Assembly: GCA_022497145.1 (NCBI GenBank)
Contig: MU385928.1
Span: 1 to 64,000, forward strand
Length of the DNA stretch: 64,000 nt
Direction of reading: 5' to 3'
Source of the DNA: Rostrohypoxylon terebratum
Taxonomy: Eukaryota > Ascomycota > Sordariomycetes > Xylariales > Hypoxylaceae
Made by a program: the position numbers and the translations under genes. Under the pieces are notes generated by a model that searched no databases, was not told where the DNA came from, and saw only the letters and a program-made list of their open reading frames with translations. This document shows, in pieces, positions 1 to 12,117 of the stretch. Position 1 is the stretch's first letter. The number at the start of each line of letters is the position of its first letter.

Positions 1-2328
1 ATCAATCTAAGTCTATTCACTACGAGTAGGGAGAGGACTCCAAGCCTCTCTGACGAACATACTTGATTTGATTATACTTGACCTCTACGATTACTATTAC
101 CTTAAAATCAAGACCCCCTTATGAAGCTATACTTACTAAGCCTAAGTATAGGTTCGTCACAACTAGGTATTCAACGAAGAGTCATCGTCTTTAGAAGAAG
201 TTCCATTCATATGTGACTTTAAAGAACCTAGCATGCGTGACATAATCCACGACGAGCAGTTGATTGTTTACTAAAATGTACACAATCAAAAATTCATACT
301 CATCCATAACATATACTTCTATGTAAAAGTTTTTTGGGTCGCAGAATTATATTTGAAATGCAAACACCTAAATATTCGTATATTATCCATTAATTAGTGG
401 TTATAACTAAGTTCATAAAGGGGTAAAGGTGTAAGAATCTCCATCAACCAAAGTGTATATGATTACATAAGCAATACCCTATCTAGACGGTATCTCTGAA
501 CGAAGAATAGAGTTATTCATACAACACCACATCAAAAGATGTATATGAGGTATGAAGAGTGAAATCTAAGGAATTCATAAGCGCTCCAGATGTACTTGTT
601 TTATACGTTTGAATTATCCATGGATGGTTGTTGGTGGTATCGCGTCCCAATAAGTACCTCAATTATCAAGCTCCCTGTAATTACAATGGGTTTATGTAGA
701 TGCTTGGATATGTTAAAGCTATAGGCGCTTCAGCATAGTTCACTAATATTCGTAGTTGAGAGCAACGGCCCGGCAAAGGCCAAAACAAACAATGATGCCT
801 ACACTTGCGGTAGAGTTGATATGACTGAGGTCAACTAGATTAAAGTCATTTTGATTGCGAATCAATTGTTACAAATGATAGTATATCAATACATGACCGA
901 AATCCTATAGCCGTTTCTGAGCTTATGCCGAGCTGTTGCTGAGCCGTTGTCGGATAAAAAGTGCGCTAAACACCCTCTACAGACGGGGGACTCAGCGCCG
1001 AAAATACAATGTCAATTACCTAATACGTACCTAGATCATAAGGGGACAGCGAAATCGCATTATACGGTGTTTCCTTACACCTCCCGTGAGTTACTTAGAA
1101 TTGTGATCTCGAATTTATCTTCGAATATAGTGATATATCAAGATCCAACGGAATCCCCGTATTAAGTGTCTCTGATCATTTATAGAAGGGTGAATCGGGA
1201 TGAAGCTTAGACGACGAAGACGAATTAAACCCGAAGACTCGGTAGCTCAATGTGGTGAGCAGCGGGGCCCTTGCCATCCTCCCTACATACCTAGTAAACG
1301 GCACCGGCATTCTCGACCAATGAAGGATTGGAGAGTGACCAATTCGGGAAAGACTTCAGGTAGCACATCTCCAACTCCACTCACTAACGAAGACGCTGAG
1401 TGCTCCTCAAGCTCTAGATTTGATTGGCCAATATCTCATATACCCCTGTTCACCTTCGCTGTTTCTGTTCATCGGAAGCGTGCAAGACAATCAGTATTTA
1501 AGTGGTCACTCATCATTGCCACCGGTCTTTGAAGCGCTGTAGGATGGCAAATGACAAGTGGCGCGCGAACGAAACATTTTGAGGTACTTGGCAGCATTAG
1601 TTGTTGACAAAATTGGAGTCTTGGTAAATCAATGCGACGAGCTTCAACTTTTAAAATCAGGATAGAAGGCCTGTATTTACTATATATCGACATGGATAAT
1701 GCCGAAAATATGCTATAGTAAGGTTAGGAGCCGCAATGTAGTGTTTTCCTGCCTGAACGGGAATTATAGGCCCTCTTAGCTATGGTCTAGGCAGCGAGGA
1801 GTAACGATATTAAGGAGGTGTGGCTTTGCTGTCGCGTCGTTTGGTGGAGAATCCTGGTCGTCGTGGCCCATACGTGCGATCCTATTCGACCTGATCATCC
1901 AAGGTAGCTGGCGGGAGGGCACTTCTAGCGCATTTAAACTCACAAGGGCCGATTCCCCCCAAGTTCCCAAGTTCTCCCAGGCACAGATCGAGAAGGTCAC
2001 ATACTCCCCAATCGGCGCGGCCGCCCACATGCTACAGACACATGTTTCCCTCAGCGAAAAGGGTCCAAAAAGGGTCCAAAAAGGGTCTCGCGACCCTGGT
2101 CATTTATCCTGGAAATAGCATCCCGTAGCATCCCTAGTGGCTTGTCGTTAGACCATTGAATGCTATTTAAACCTTTGGCGCTGCTACAACGCCAAGAAAT
2201 TGTCGCGATGATTTCATTTATAACCTCGCGCGCCACTTGACGTTATCTTGTGTCTTTGGGATATCTGCATTGATAACTTCCATAGAAAATAGATCAATTG
2301 CTTATTCAAAGCTCGAGACAATTACAGA
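1..2328. other. Gene-poor AT-rich flank
   Basis: No credible gene is seen. The first ~900 bases are strongly AT-rich and full of stop codons on both strands, as in old RIP-affected or degenerate fungal sequence. Short open frames near 947-1165, 1200-1532 and 1776-2030 have no recognisable motif, splice pattern or composition bias. The last ~250 bases are the presumed promoter and 5' UTR of the PI-PLC-like gene; a small tandem repeat lies at 2056-2088. Confidence 0.6.
2056..2088. repeat. 11-bp tandem repeat, 3 copies
   Basis: Three consecutive copies of aaaaagggtcc (the last ends in t) lie about 240 bp upstream of the PI-PLC-like start codon. Seen directly; function unknown. Confidence 0.8.
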
Positions 2329-3344
2329 ATGCGTCACAGCATAGCTTTTTCGACCCTTGCTCTCGCAGCAGGGTCCCTCGCCATCAACTGCAATGGCTTC
2401 GCCGAGCTCTGCGACCGACGATACAGTAACATCACTTTCGCCGGCGCACACAACTCCCCATTCACTGGTATCGGTCCCTCAGACAATCAGCTCACGTCTC
2501 CGACAGATCAGCTGAATCAAGGAATACGTTTCTTTGAGTCGCAAACACGAGACAAGGATGGAGAACCAGAGATGTGCCATACGTCTTGCATCTTGGAGGA
2601 TGCGGGTTCTTTGACGAGCTATCTTAGCGAAATCAAGACCTGGGTCGACGCCAACCCGAATGAGGTTATCACCTTGCTTCTTACGAACCCCGATGCTATC
2701 GATATCACCAAGTATGGCGATGCATTTACGTCGACGGGCTTAGCTGAATACGTTTTTACACCTGACGGACAACTTGGGCTGGACGAGTGGCCGACGTTGG
2801 GAACCATGATCTCTAGCGGTACTCGAGTCGTGGTGTTCATGGGTAAGAAGAGCCTACCGACCATGCAAAGAACGCATATCCGGACGGGAAAGCTAACGAT
2901 ACGCAGACTACAACATGGATACGTCCAAGGTACCTTACATCCTCGACGAATTCGGCTACTGGTTCGAGACCCCCTTCTCCCCGACGAAGGACAACTTCGT
3001 CCAGTGCAACATCGACAGGCCGTCGGGAGCCTCGGCAGACGGCCGAATGTTCCTCGCGAACCACAACCTGAACATTGAAATCTTGCCCGACGTTTTGATT
3101 CCGGCCCCGCTCGAAGCTTTCAACACGAACTCAATCAAGTCCATCACTTCGCAGACGAACATCTGTGTTCAAAACTATGGTCGTAACCCTAATGTAGTAT
3201 TGGTAAGTAGCCCCCGTATGCGGCTAGCCATTTTGGCGCGTGTTCGATTAAGAAAACAAAAATGCTGACAACATTGCGTAGCTTGATTTCGTGAGCGTGG
3301 GCGACGCCATAAAGGCCCAGAACCAGCTCAACGGTCTGTCATAG
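2329..3344 (+). CDS. Secreted PI-PLC X-domain-like phosphodiesterase
   Basis: Three exons: 2329-2842, 2907-3202 and 3282-3344 (290 residues). Introns have GTAAGA..GCAG and GTAAGT..GTAG ends. Residues 1-18 form a hydrophobic signal peptide, so the product is probably secreted or wall-bound. The fold resembles the fungal PLC-like phosphodiesterase (TIM-barrel) family: AGAHNS carries the first catalytic His (His41), MCHTSC carries the second (His84), followed by DANPNEVITLLLTN and, across intron 1, VVFMDYN and ILDEFGYWFETPF. Such proteins are thought to cleave phosphoinositide or GPI-type phosphodiesters, though many fungal members have no tested substrate. The length is typical of the single-domain secreted form. 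The start is the first ATG, directly ahead of the signal peptide. It is isolated: no gene for 2.3 kb before or 4.9 kb after it. Confidence 0.88.
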
Positions 3345-6300
3345 ATCTATGAAGAGGCTACCTAATGGATATACGAAGCGTATCTAATGATAATGACGAC
3401 GACGATCTGTTATTGAATCTGAACGCTCATTTTGAGCTACCAAGATTGCCATGTACGGAAGATCAATAGCTTTCTAAGGGGAGATTATCATTTTGTGTAT
3501 ATATTCAATTCTCTTGCCAGGAACATGGTATATTTTGGATCGCCCCCCTTTTTAAGTCCTCGAGCCTTTAGTTAAATAGGAGGGATAAGAAGGCATTTGT
3601 TAGAGTTATACCCTTGAAGTATGCAATGAAACCATATATCCGTTTGAAGACTTTCTTTCATTTAGGTCGACCCGAGCCGTAGCTCAAAAATGACATTTCT
3701 TCAAATCGAATTTGCTTTTTTTTCTGCACTGCGTTCACACGTATTTCTTTTCTTGGCACTGCTTCTGCGTAAACTGCGCTGGTATTAGTACATGAATAAT
3801 GTTTAGACCGCCGCGGCGAAATACCTGTATCTGTCCAAGATCGGCTTCCCGATGTGTCGGCTTCACCACATGCTCAGGCCTGGATCGAGATTCGCAGAAG
3901 TTGCAACGCAGTATTTACTATTTTCCCAAAGTGGCCTCATGTGAACAAAACCTTTCGAAGCGCAAACGGCAAACCTTAGTGTACGTAGGTCCTAAGTATA
4001 TATACGTACTAGGTACTTAGTCTCCATACAAGTTCCGCGTGCGTACCCGCCTCTGCAGATACTGTGGCTTGCCCTATTCCCAGCAAGCCGTGTCTCGGTT
4101 ATGGGGCTTGTGTGGCCCTTCTCAAGCAGTCATCGGCTCGTTCTAAGAGCAAATGATTACCATTACTGCGGGCACCATCGGTAAATCTGATCTGAGTGTT
4201 CAGTAAGTTACAGGATCCCCCCACCTTATCCAGCCTCATGGGATTCCTTGTCCCACAGGGAGCTCGTAACAAGCTCTTAGGAATATAGGTCCATGGCCAA
4301 ACACACTGCAGAGCTTGTCTCGGTCGGTAATAGAAACCTCATATCCGCCGATCATTATCTTCATGACACTCGAGGAGTCAGGCTTAGTAAATTTGAAGCA
4401 AATGCTTGCCTCCTGGAATATTGTTATGGCGCAGATGACGCCAGGGCTGCTTAATGGGTAGCGCATGCAATTTATCATCGCCTGACGACTTTTAATCGCG
4501 TCGCCCGTAACCTTAATAATAATTCATCGAGGCGTTTTGTTTGTAGCGCCCTTTTTAATTTGGGGACTATGGGTATCGATCCAGCCCGATATTGGCACGG
4601 CTCTGTGGAGAACGAACTCGCCATCGTGGAGTATTGTACAACGGCTGGCGAAGGAGGTAGCGAGTGGGCGTCGGTGGCGTTCATGCTAGTGTAAAAGGAA
4701 TACTTTCTGGAGACCAGTTAAGAAAGTCTACATCACCCATCCAACTCATATCCGCCCTATCACCCACCGAGCCAGCGATGTTGCCAAAGTTGGCCGTCTC
4801 AGAAGTAAGGGCACTTGACGTGCTCCCCTTATCAGGCTGTGCTTGCTGTAGCGACCTCTAAGCATCAGGTGAGCTTTTCCGCCTGTGAGGGCGTTTAGGT
4901 GCATCTAGAGGGGTGCTATTGGTAGTAGTAGGGTATCGACAGGTGATACCTCGTGTGGTGCGACGCTGGCACCGTTGCTGCCCCCCACATTTGGCTTTCA
5001 TTGCACGCCAGGTCTCACAGGCCGTCATAGGCCGAGGAACCAGAGTACTCGGGCTATCTGCACCGGGGCATTGGCAATTTGACGTGTAATCTCGAGGAAT
5101 GTCCTCTTTCGAACGTTACGAGAATTTCTGTTGGATGCACGGTGGCGTTGCGTCAATGAGACAGCCTATGGATAATCCATGGATACGGGAGCGAACTTGT
5201 GGCATCTAGTATGCAGTCAGACTTTAACTTATTCCATTAGCTTGGAACGCTTGCATCGACTCACCCACTGCTTCTTTACAACTGAGGCCCTAAATCGTCT
5301 GGCTCTCATGTTGTGGAATGTAGTATAAGAACGTGTCCGTGTTATAAGGATTGGACATGCTTGTTTCGGCTCCTTGACACAAGAATTCATCTGCAAGTTT
5401 AATGTAACCCCGTGCTGATGCGAGCGGGTTTCTCCTACGGCGGGAGAGCACGCAGTCTTCCCGTTGTAAGATTCCGAATAGTTGGCACCAAATCAGCAAG
5501 CCATTAGATAATGATCAGATCAATTAGTAAGACGCCTCTTTAGCTTCTGTATTGACGGGTTTTGCGGGTAGTTAGAATCCTCCTCGATAGTGACTGCAAT
5601 GTAAGACGGGCTTATGTAAACATAACAGGACTTGACATCCACTTTGCGTTTCTGAGGTCACCTGGACTTTTGGCTAGGCCAAGGATTTTGATTCTGCCAA
5701 ATGAATCCAACGGCATGCTCGGAGTGACGAACCCCGTCGGATCAGTTCCAAGGTTATATCACATCTATCAAGGTAAACCGAAAGGCTCCAGCTTTCACAG
5801 TCTTTTTATTTGGTGGCATAAGGTGCGAAGGATGCTATGGTGTATTAAAATATGTTGCAAATGACGTGAATTTTAGAAAAGTGGAAAAGTCTGAAAGCCA
5901 AAAACCCCGGACCACGTTATGATGTACGGTGAATAAGAAAAACCTTGAAGATCGTTTTGGGAAGGGGGGATTATGTGGTGGGTTTAAGGGGTATCACGTG
6001 TCTTCTCCCAGTCGACATCGCCCGAGAATATCAAATGTCTTACAAGTCGCCATATAAATCAAAATCATCTAATACGACACGAAGAATGAATAAGAGTTCC
6101 TCCAGTAAATTCGTGGATTTGCTTTCTCACTATTATACCTTGCGACCTTGGTGGACTTGAAGAGTGGTTGCACCGTGTCCCTAGGTCAGCTAATATACGT
6201 CCTAGGACCTAGGTTTCCTTGCCAATTGCGTAATATGTATCTTAGCGACCACGATGCTTATATATGCATAAGTATAAGCTTAAAAATGAAATAATAGATT

Positions 6301-6377
6301 TGATATTAAAATCAGAATGAGACCTGCCGCATAAGGGGTGTATATAAGGTAGTACGCAAGACTAAATCTTATAAGCT

Positions 6378-6735
6378 CTAAGCTCCCGGTTGGTTCAGGG
6401 GCGGCGTGATCGCTGGAGCACTGTAATTTAGCGGAAAATGTGACGCCACGGGCCTCCAGCTACTATCACAAAAACTCACTGATGGATCTCCATTGAAACT
6501 ACATTTTTGTCCACTAAATACGGCGCAAGTATAGCCCTGGAGGGGACTTGGCGCACCCTTCTCCTCGGTAATTTGAGAAGCGATTGCGTCTTTGTTGATA
6601 TGACTTATATCAATCAATTCTCCATCAAAAGGCACTTCAATTTGGTATAGTTGTCGCTGTACGAACTGCACTTTGGAATTAATTGGTAAACTCTGCTTTG
6701 AGTTGTTGCGGAGCTGTTGATGTGCTCCATAACCT
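6378..6735 (-). CDS. Possible small Cys-containing ORF or exon remnant
   Basis: An uninterrupted minus-strand frame of about 118 codons runs from just after an in-frame TAG near 6738 to a stop at 6378. It has no ATG near its 5' edge, so it would have to be a terminal exon or a relic. The 3' half has a secreted-protein look: GYTCAVFSGQKCSF then SVSFCDSSW, with three Cys in about 25 residues. A short upstream ATG frame (minus strand, ~6855 to ~6795) could in principle be spliced to it, but splice quality is poor. No family is recognised. Composition is only slightly better than chance open frames nearby, so this is a weak call. Confidence 0.2.
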
Positions 6736-7660
6736 AGGTCCTAAGCCTTGAGGTTAACTAGGACCTAGGACCTAGAGTCCTACTGTAGGTACCCTAAATG
6801 TACGGTGCAGAGCGCTGTATTGTACAGAACCAAAACCGCAACCACAGCCCAACATGGGGCGGGGTCATTTACGTAAATTTAAGAGGTTATTGAATGGAGA
6901 TTTGCCCAAAAATGCCCTGCCACTTCCTTCATTCTACCACGATCGAAGATCCAAGTATCGAATTCAAGGGATGGACGAATCGTCGCGTCGTCTGTAATGC
7001 GTGATGCCCTAACTAGAACATCGAGCTTCATCGTGGCGGTAGCTACCGCTGAAGGACGCCGCCGGAAATATACTGCTGTATTCCACTGCGTGTCTACCGT
7101 ATACTACCTATTTTTGTTTCTTTGTTCCTGCATCTGCTAAGCAAGCCTTGCTAGATCTAACCTAGTGGGTCTCCGCTTGTGGAAACATGACTCGAGTGGT
7201 AAGGCACGGCGTGGATAGAAGGCCAACGATGTCGCTACTAAAAGCTGGTATAAATAAGTTAAACGGCGGGCGTTCCGGAACTGAATCACCTCGGAAGCGT
7301 GCCGGCACTTCGTCTAGCAGTAATGCAAGTGAAGCAAGTGAGGCTCCATTGCATATGGCATAACGGATAGTCCATTTCCCAAATGGCAGATGCGTGTCCA
7401 TAATACGGCTTTGCTAGCACTGTTTCTTTCCAGGCACCCTCAAAAGAGTCCAGGGGAATATCATCAGCTCAATTTTAAAACAAATAATTCGTCATTGCCT
7501 ACTTATATCGTGTCTTGGACTCATGGGATTGTATTAGATTGTATCGTAGCATCTGCTCGGCTTACATAATACTGCCATCTTATGCTCACAAATATATTTC
7601 AGTTTAGACACTGCAATGGGTCTGATATCAAACTAGTTCAGTAACAAAAAGATTGGGGTT

Positions 7661-7770
7661 ACCACTAGGCTCACTATAATTTAGTGGTTAAGCGCTCTAG
7701 ACTAGCTGGAGACCAACCCGGGGTTGTCTACTGAAGTTTGTAGTGGATTGGTCCACTATAACTTAAAGCA
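7661..7770 (+). other. Hairpin-rich tRNA-like/MITE-like relic
   Basis: ACCACTA at 7661 can pair with TAGTGGT about 20 bases later, and a second hairpin (TAGTGG..CCACTA) lies near 7740-7760. The stretch contains TAGTGGTTAAGCGCT, which resembles a tRNA D-arm/A-box, but there is no good B-box or acceptor stem. It could be a tRNA-derived SINE remnant or a decayed MITE end. Confidence 0.2.
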
Positions 7771-8284
7771 TCTTTATAGCAGTGCTCATTGCTCAAGTGA
7801 TATCCCAATAAAATTTTTTTAACAAATGCAGGCCTTCATGATGCGGGGCAATTGCTGCGTACGAACCCCCTAAAATCCCCTACACCCAAGTGCTCTACAG
7901 GGCTTCTTACGCGCTACAAGCCCGCGGACAAACCCTCTAACAGCACTTCAAGAATGGAGCCCAGGAGGAGTTATAGCACTAGCTACCGGCGCACCACCCG
8001 TTGCATGTCGCTTATAGTACTTCCTAATTCGGGCCGTCAAGGGTCCAACCAGCCAATGAGGTAGCAATTCTCCAGTATATGCAATTTAATTGAATTATGC
8101 ATTTGTAATCCGTGGACTCCGTGGACTTCGTAGATTACATATTCAAAATCGGCTTCGAAACGTAGGTTAATCATAAACACGATGGACGGCTGCCAGAAAT
8201 TATGGTGAGTCCAAAGCAACAATCATTCACTTCATCCTGTACGTTCTGCGAGGAAAACGCCATCACTACATCTGACAGCAGATA

Positions 8285-9979
8285 ATGACGGTCGAAAGCG
8301 AAGGATTCGCCCACGACAATGGTGAAGCTAGGAACCCGACTAACGACTCCCGAAAGCTCTCGGACAATGAAAAAGACGGGGAACTCTTTCCATCTTTGGG
8401 AGATGATGAACAGCAAGTCAAGGAGGCGCCTCCTCGAGATGTTACCGGCTGGAGGTGGTATATGGTTATGACCGCTATTCTCTTTTCCATCTTCCTCTAC
8501 GCGCTAGACAATACCGTGGTGGCCGACATTCAATCCATCATCATCAAAGATCTCGGAGAAGTTGACAAGCTGTCATGGCTTAGCGTCGCTTTCCTCCTAA
8601 CCGCCACTGCTACCAATTTGGTTTGGGGTAGGCTTTACGGCCAGTTCAATGCCAAATGGTTCTACATTTTCAATGTCTTCCTTTTCGAGGTCGGCTCTGC
8701 CGTCTGTGGTGCCGCCCCTAACATCAATGCCTTGATCGTTGGTCGCGCTCTATGCGGGGTTGGTGGTGCTGGCCTATACGTCGGCTGTATGTCACTCATC
8801 GCGATGACAACAACTATGGCTGAGAGGCCCCTCTATGTGTCCTTGACCGGTTTCACTTGGGGTGCCGGCATCGTGCTTGGCCCTGTCATAGGAGGAGCAT
8901 TCAGTCAATCTGCCGTCGGTTGGCGCTGGGCTTTCTACATCAATCTTTTCATCGGTGCCATATGCGCCCCCGCCTATCTATTCCTACTTCCCAGTATAGA
9001 CCCGCGACCCGGCGTACCTTTCAAGGAGCGTGCCCAAGAAATGGACTACACCGGAACTGTTTTACAGACGGGCGCCATGGTAACCTTCGTCTTGGCCATT
9101 AATTGGGGAGGCGTGACCTACCCTTAGAAGTCGGGTCACATCATTGGGCTCTTCGTCGCTTCGGGTGTGCTCTTCATCCTCCTAGGAATTCAACAGGCCT
9201 ATGCAATAACCACAACGATAGCTCGCCGAATAATCCCGGTCCAATTCTTCAGGTCGCGATCCGTACTTATTCTCTTCAGCTGTACCGCTGCGTCAGGAGC
9301 GTGTGCTTTCGTTCCCATCTATTTCGTACCTATTTTCTTCCAATTTAGTCGCGGAGACGGTCCCCTAGATGCTGGTGTACGGCTGCTACCTTTTATCGCG
9401 GTTATGGTAATCACTGTGTTTGCCAACGGAGCCCTTCTTTCAAAGTTGGGTTATTACATGCTTTGGTACACCGCCGGCGGTCTACTTGCGATGGCTGGTG
9501 GCGCACTCATGTATATCGTAGGCATAGAGACTTCGCAATCGCGAATATACGGATACACGGTGATTCTGGGCCTCGGTGTCGGCATGTTCCTACAGGCGTC
9601 ATTCTCTGTCGTACAAGCGGTCGTCGATCCAGAAAACATCCCCCCCGCGGTAGGCTTCCTCACACTAGCTCAATTCGCCGGAATTACCATCGCGCTCGCT
9701 ATCGCCAACGCCATTCATCTTAACGAGAGCGAGACACAGATTGCACGGATCGCCCCATTCCTTTCTGAGGACCAAATGGAACTCGCTATGCAAGGTGCAG
9801 CAGGTAGCATTATCAACGACCTACCCGCCGACACGCGGGCCGCGATCCTGAATGTGATCACGGCAGCCATCAGCAAGACGTATATTCTCGTTGTTGCGGG
9901 CGGGTCGCTGGTTGCAGTTCTCAGTCTGATTATGAAGAGGGAAAGATTGTTTGCTCCAGCGGCTGTTGGCGCAGCTTAA
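8285..9979 (+). pseudogene. MFS drug:H+ antiporter-like transporter with in-frame TAG
   Basis: A single frame of 565 codons, interrupted only by TAG at 9125-9127 (codon 281). Residues 1-55 are a hydrophilic cytoplasmic tail; helix 1 then carries the LDNTVVADI signature typical of fungal DHA2-type (about 14 helices) efflux pumps such as mycotoxin exporters. A GRLYGQFNAKW loop (motif A region), GRALCGVGGAGLY and the motif-C-like GAGIVLGPVIGGAF follow. After the stop the same frame continues with helices starting GHIIGLFVASGVL and ends normally. Homologues usually have Trp here (TYPW), so TGG to TAG is the simplest change. No usable intron can remove it: the nearest GT..AG is 15 bases. It may be a recent pseudogene, a readthrough case or a sequence error. 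The rest of the frame shows no further damage. Confidence 0.85.
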
Positions 9980-12117
9980 ATCTAAAAATTTAGGGGAAAG
10001 GGTCTCCCATTAGCGGGGCAGCGGGGTTCGACTCCCTAAAACCTCCCCCACTTCCCCCTAAATCCCCTCATTTTCGAATCTATCCATTATGTCAGCTCCA
10101 TATGTCAGCGACAACAATCGCTCGCAGCCTAGGCTCAGCGCATCTAAAATTTCTCGAGTTTTTATGATTATTAAGCATATCACCAGTATATTAGCTAAGC
10201 TAAAAGAAACAACGAAAGATGGTCACATAAGTACGTTAGCATTGCAGGTTATATGGACATGAATGATAGCATGAGAAAGGAGAAAGCTTTAGCGCAATGA
10301 TAATATTAAGATTTGTACAAGCTTCCCTCATAGCTTCTGATAAAATGTATTTCAAGCTTTATTTTAATAGTAGGCCGATAACTTACATAAGCTTCATTAC
10401 ATAAGTTCGTTTCATGAGTTTCGTTACACAAACATTTTATATTGTGTAAGTTTTGCTGCGTAAGTCTCTAGGTGATTACGTCACCAGGTCTTCGGGACCG
10501 AACAAACTCGGTCGAATTGACCCGATACTCTATTAATTTCATTTTCTTCCTGAAAAAGGGGCCTTCGTCCAAAAGCATCACTCCAAAATGGTGGCAATAT
10601 GTTTCAATAAGTAGTGTGATAAAATGACGAAGCCCGAGTCAAAGTCACAGTTAATCCACCTGGACCAACCTCGATTGGTCTTTTTCCTTACAGATTGGTT
10701 TAATGGCTTGATGTCTAAAGGTTTCGGACCTTTCCCTTGACTCCTGAACATAGCATGCCTCGCATCCCCTATCTCTCTCCATGTTTTGCTATCGACGCCA
10801 CCGAAGGTCTAAGCGTCCTAGCACGGCGAACGGAGTACGCAACCACCGCCGTCTACCGTTGACGCTTACGTAGTAGACACCTACATAGACACCTACATAC
10901 ATCCTTCGTTTCAAGGTAAGAGATAAAACGTTCCAACATTTAGACTACAGGTTTATACGCGAGGTTTTAAGCCTCGATATATTTGACGCACCTATCAAGT
11001 TGGAAAAGCAAACAAACTAGTAGGTCATTCGATTCATAAAGGAGCCGGAACTTCCCTACTCAAGTTAACTCAAGCAAGGTAGATCGGATGATCAACTACC
11101 AAAACTAGCTGAATTCCCTGGAGGTCTGAGATTGTATCTGCGCCACCTTATGGCCTTGGGTCCTCAGCACATCGTTGACTTGGGCTCAAGATATTCGCAT
11201 TCTCTTCATTATTCAAATGGATGGATATTATCTAGGCCTCAAAGATATCTGCGAGAATCACAGAGCAAGGCTCGCATTCGGATATCGGAAGCGTTTAGTT
11301 TACAGTAAGTGCGTTTAAGTCGCACAAGACAACCAATTGAAAAAGGGATGAACCAGAAATGCGGGCTTCCAGTTTCTTCTTCAGACTTCAGCATCCGCGC
11401 GGGCGGCAGTCCGGCAGTCAGGGTGGGGTCATACAGGGGTCACAGCGGCAGAGTGGTTGACAAGCTCCAGAGCTAAGCTGCTTACCTGCCATCCATATCC
11501 AATCAAGACACTCGCATTACAAGGAACCTTCCGAAGCGACCAATCACTTCTCACCGAGCTACACGAAAATGGACAAAACGGCACTCAACGGGGCTCAACG
11601 GGGCTCAGCGGGATGTATTGTTTGGCGCCGACAGTCTGTATCGATATGCAGGACCTAGGACCTAGGTCAGACCTAAGACTTAAGTACAACAAGTCTAATA
11701 TGTCCAATGGCGAAACGGTTCACAATGCCTCTGTATTGGAGGGGGCGCTGCGAAAGGCCATTGATAAGAACGTATTCAAATAGAGCCACCGTCGTCAAAG
11801 AATTCACGAACGTATTTGATACTACACACTAACGCGCGTACTTTCCCCTTGCCCCCAACCCCTTTTCACTACTCCCTTCGACTGCATCTATCCCTTGAGC
11901 TGACCACCATCGTTGCATTCCTTTCCTTACGCTCAGAGCTATTCTCAATTCTGGAGTCTTAGATGGAAACTTGAGTTACATCTTTTTATTCTTTTGATAT
12001 ATAACAGGGTTAATATCACTTTTACCCACTTGTTCTCAGCTTGATGCTAGAGGCTCTTCCAAATTCAGATATCTCATACATTCATTTTATGCCTATATAC
12101 CTACTAAGTATACAGCT
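9980..12117. other. Intergenic, ~2.1 kb
   Basis: No supported gene. Contains an isolated B-box-like ggttcgactcc near 10025, C-rich tracts just after the MFS stop, and a CCTAGG palindrome cluster (11651-11668). The ORF at 11457-11783 has no recognisable features. The ~150 bases before 12118, pyrimidine-rich then AT-rich, are a plausible promoter/5' UTR for the next gene. Confidence 0.5.

Larger units (their letters stand above)
3345..8284. other. Intergenic, ~4.9 kb, degenerate
   Basis: Mostly non-coding, AT-rich and rich in stop codons. It holds several CCTAGG-type palindromic motifs (around 3986-3996, 6199-6214, 6731-6745 and 6759-6775), a possible small Cys-containing coding remnant on the minus strand (6378-6735) and a hairpin-rich, tRNA-like stretch near 7660-7770. 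The last 200 bases are presumably the promoter of the MFS gene. No other open frame has recognisable motifs. Confidence 0.55.

Noticed and set aside
10018..10035. tRNA B-box-like ggttcgactcc
   Set aside because: Acceptor and D-arm pairing fail; possible A-box at ~9966 lies in the MFS coding end.
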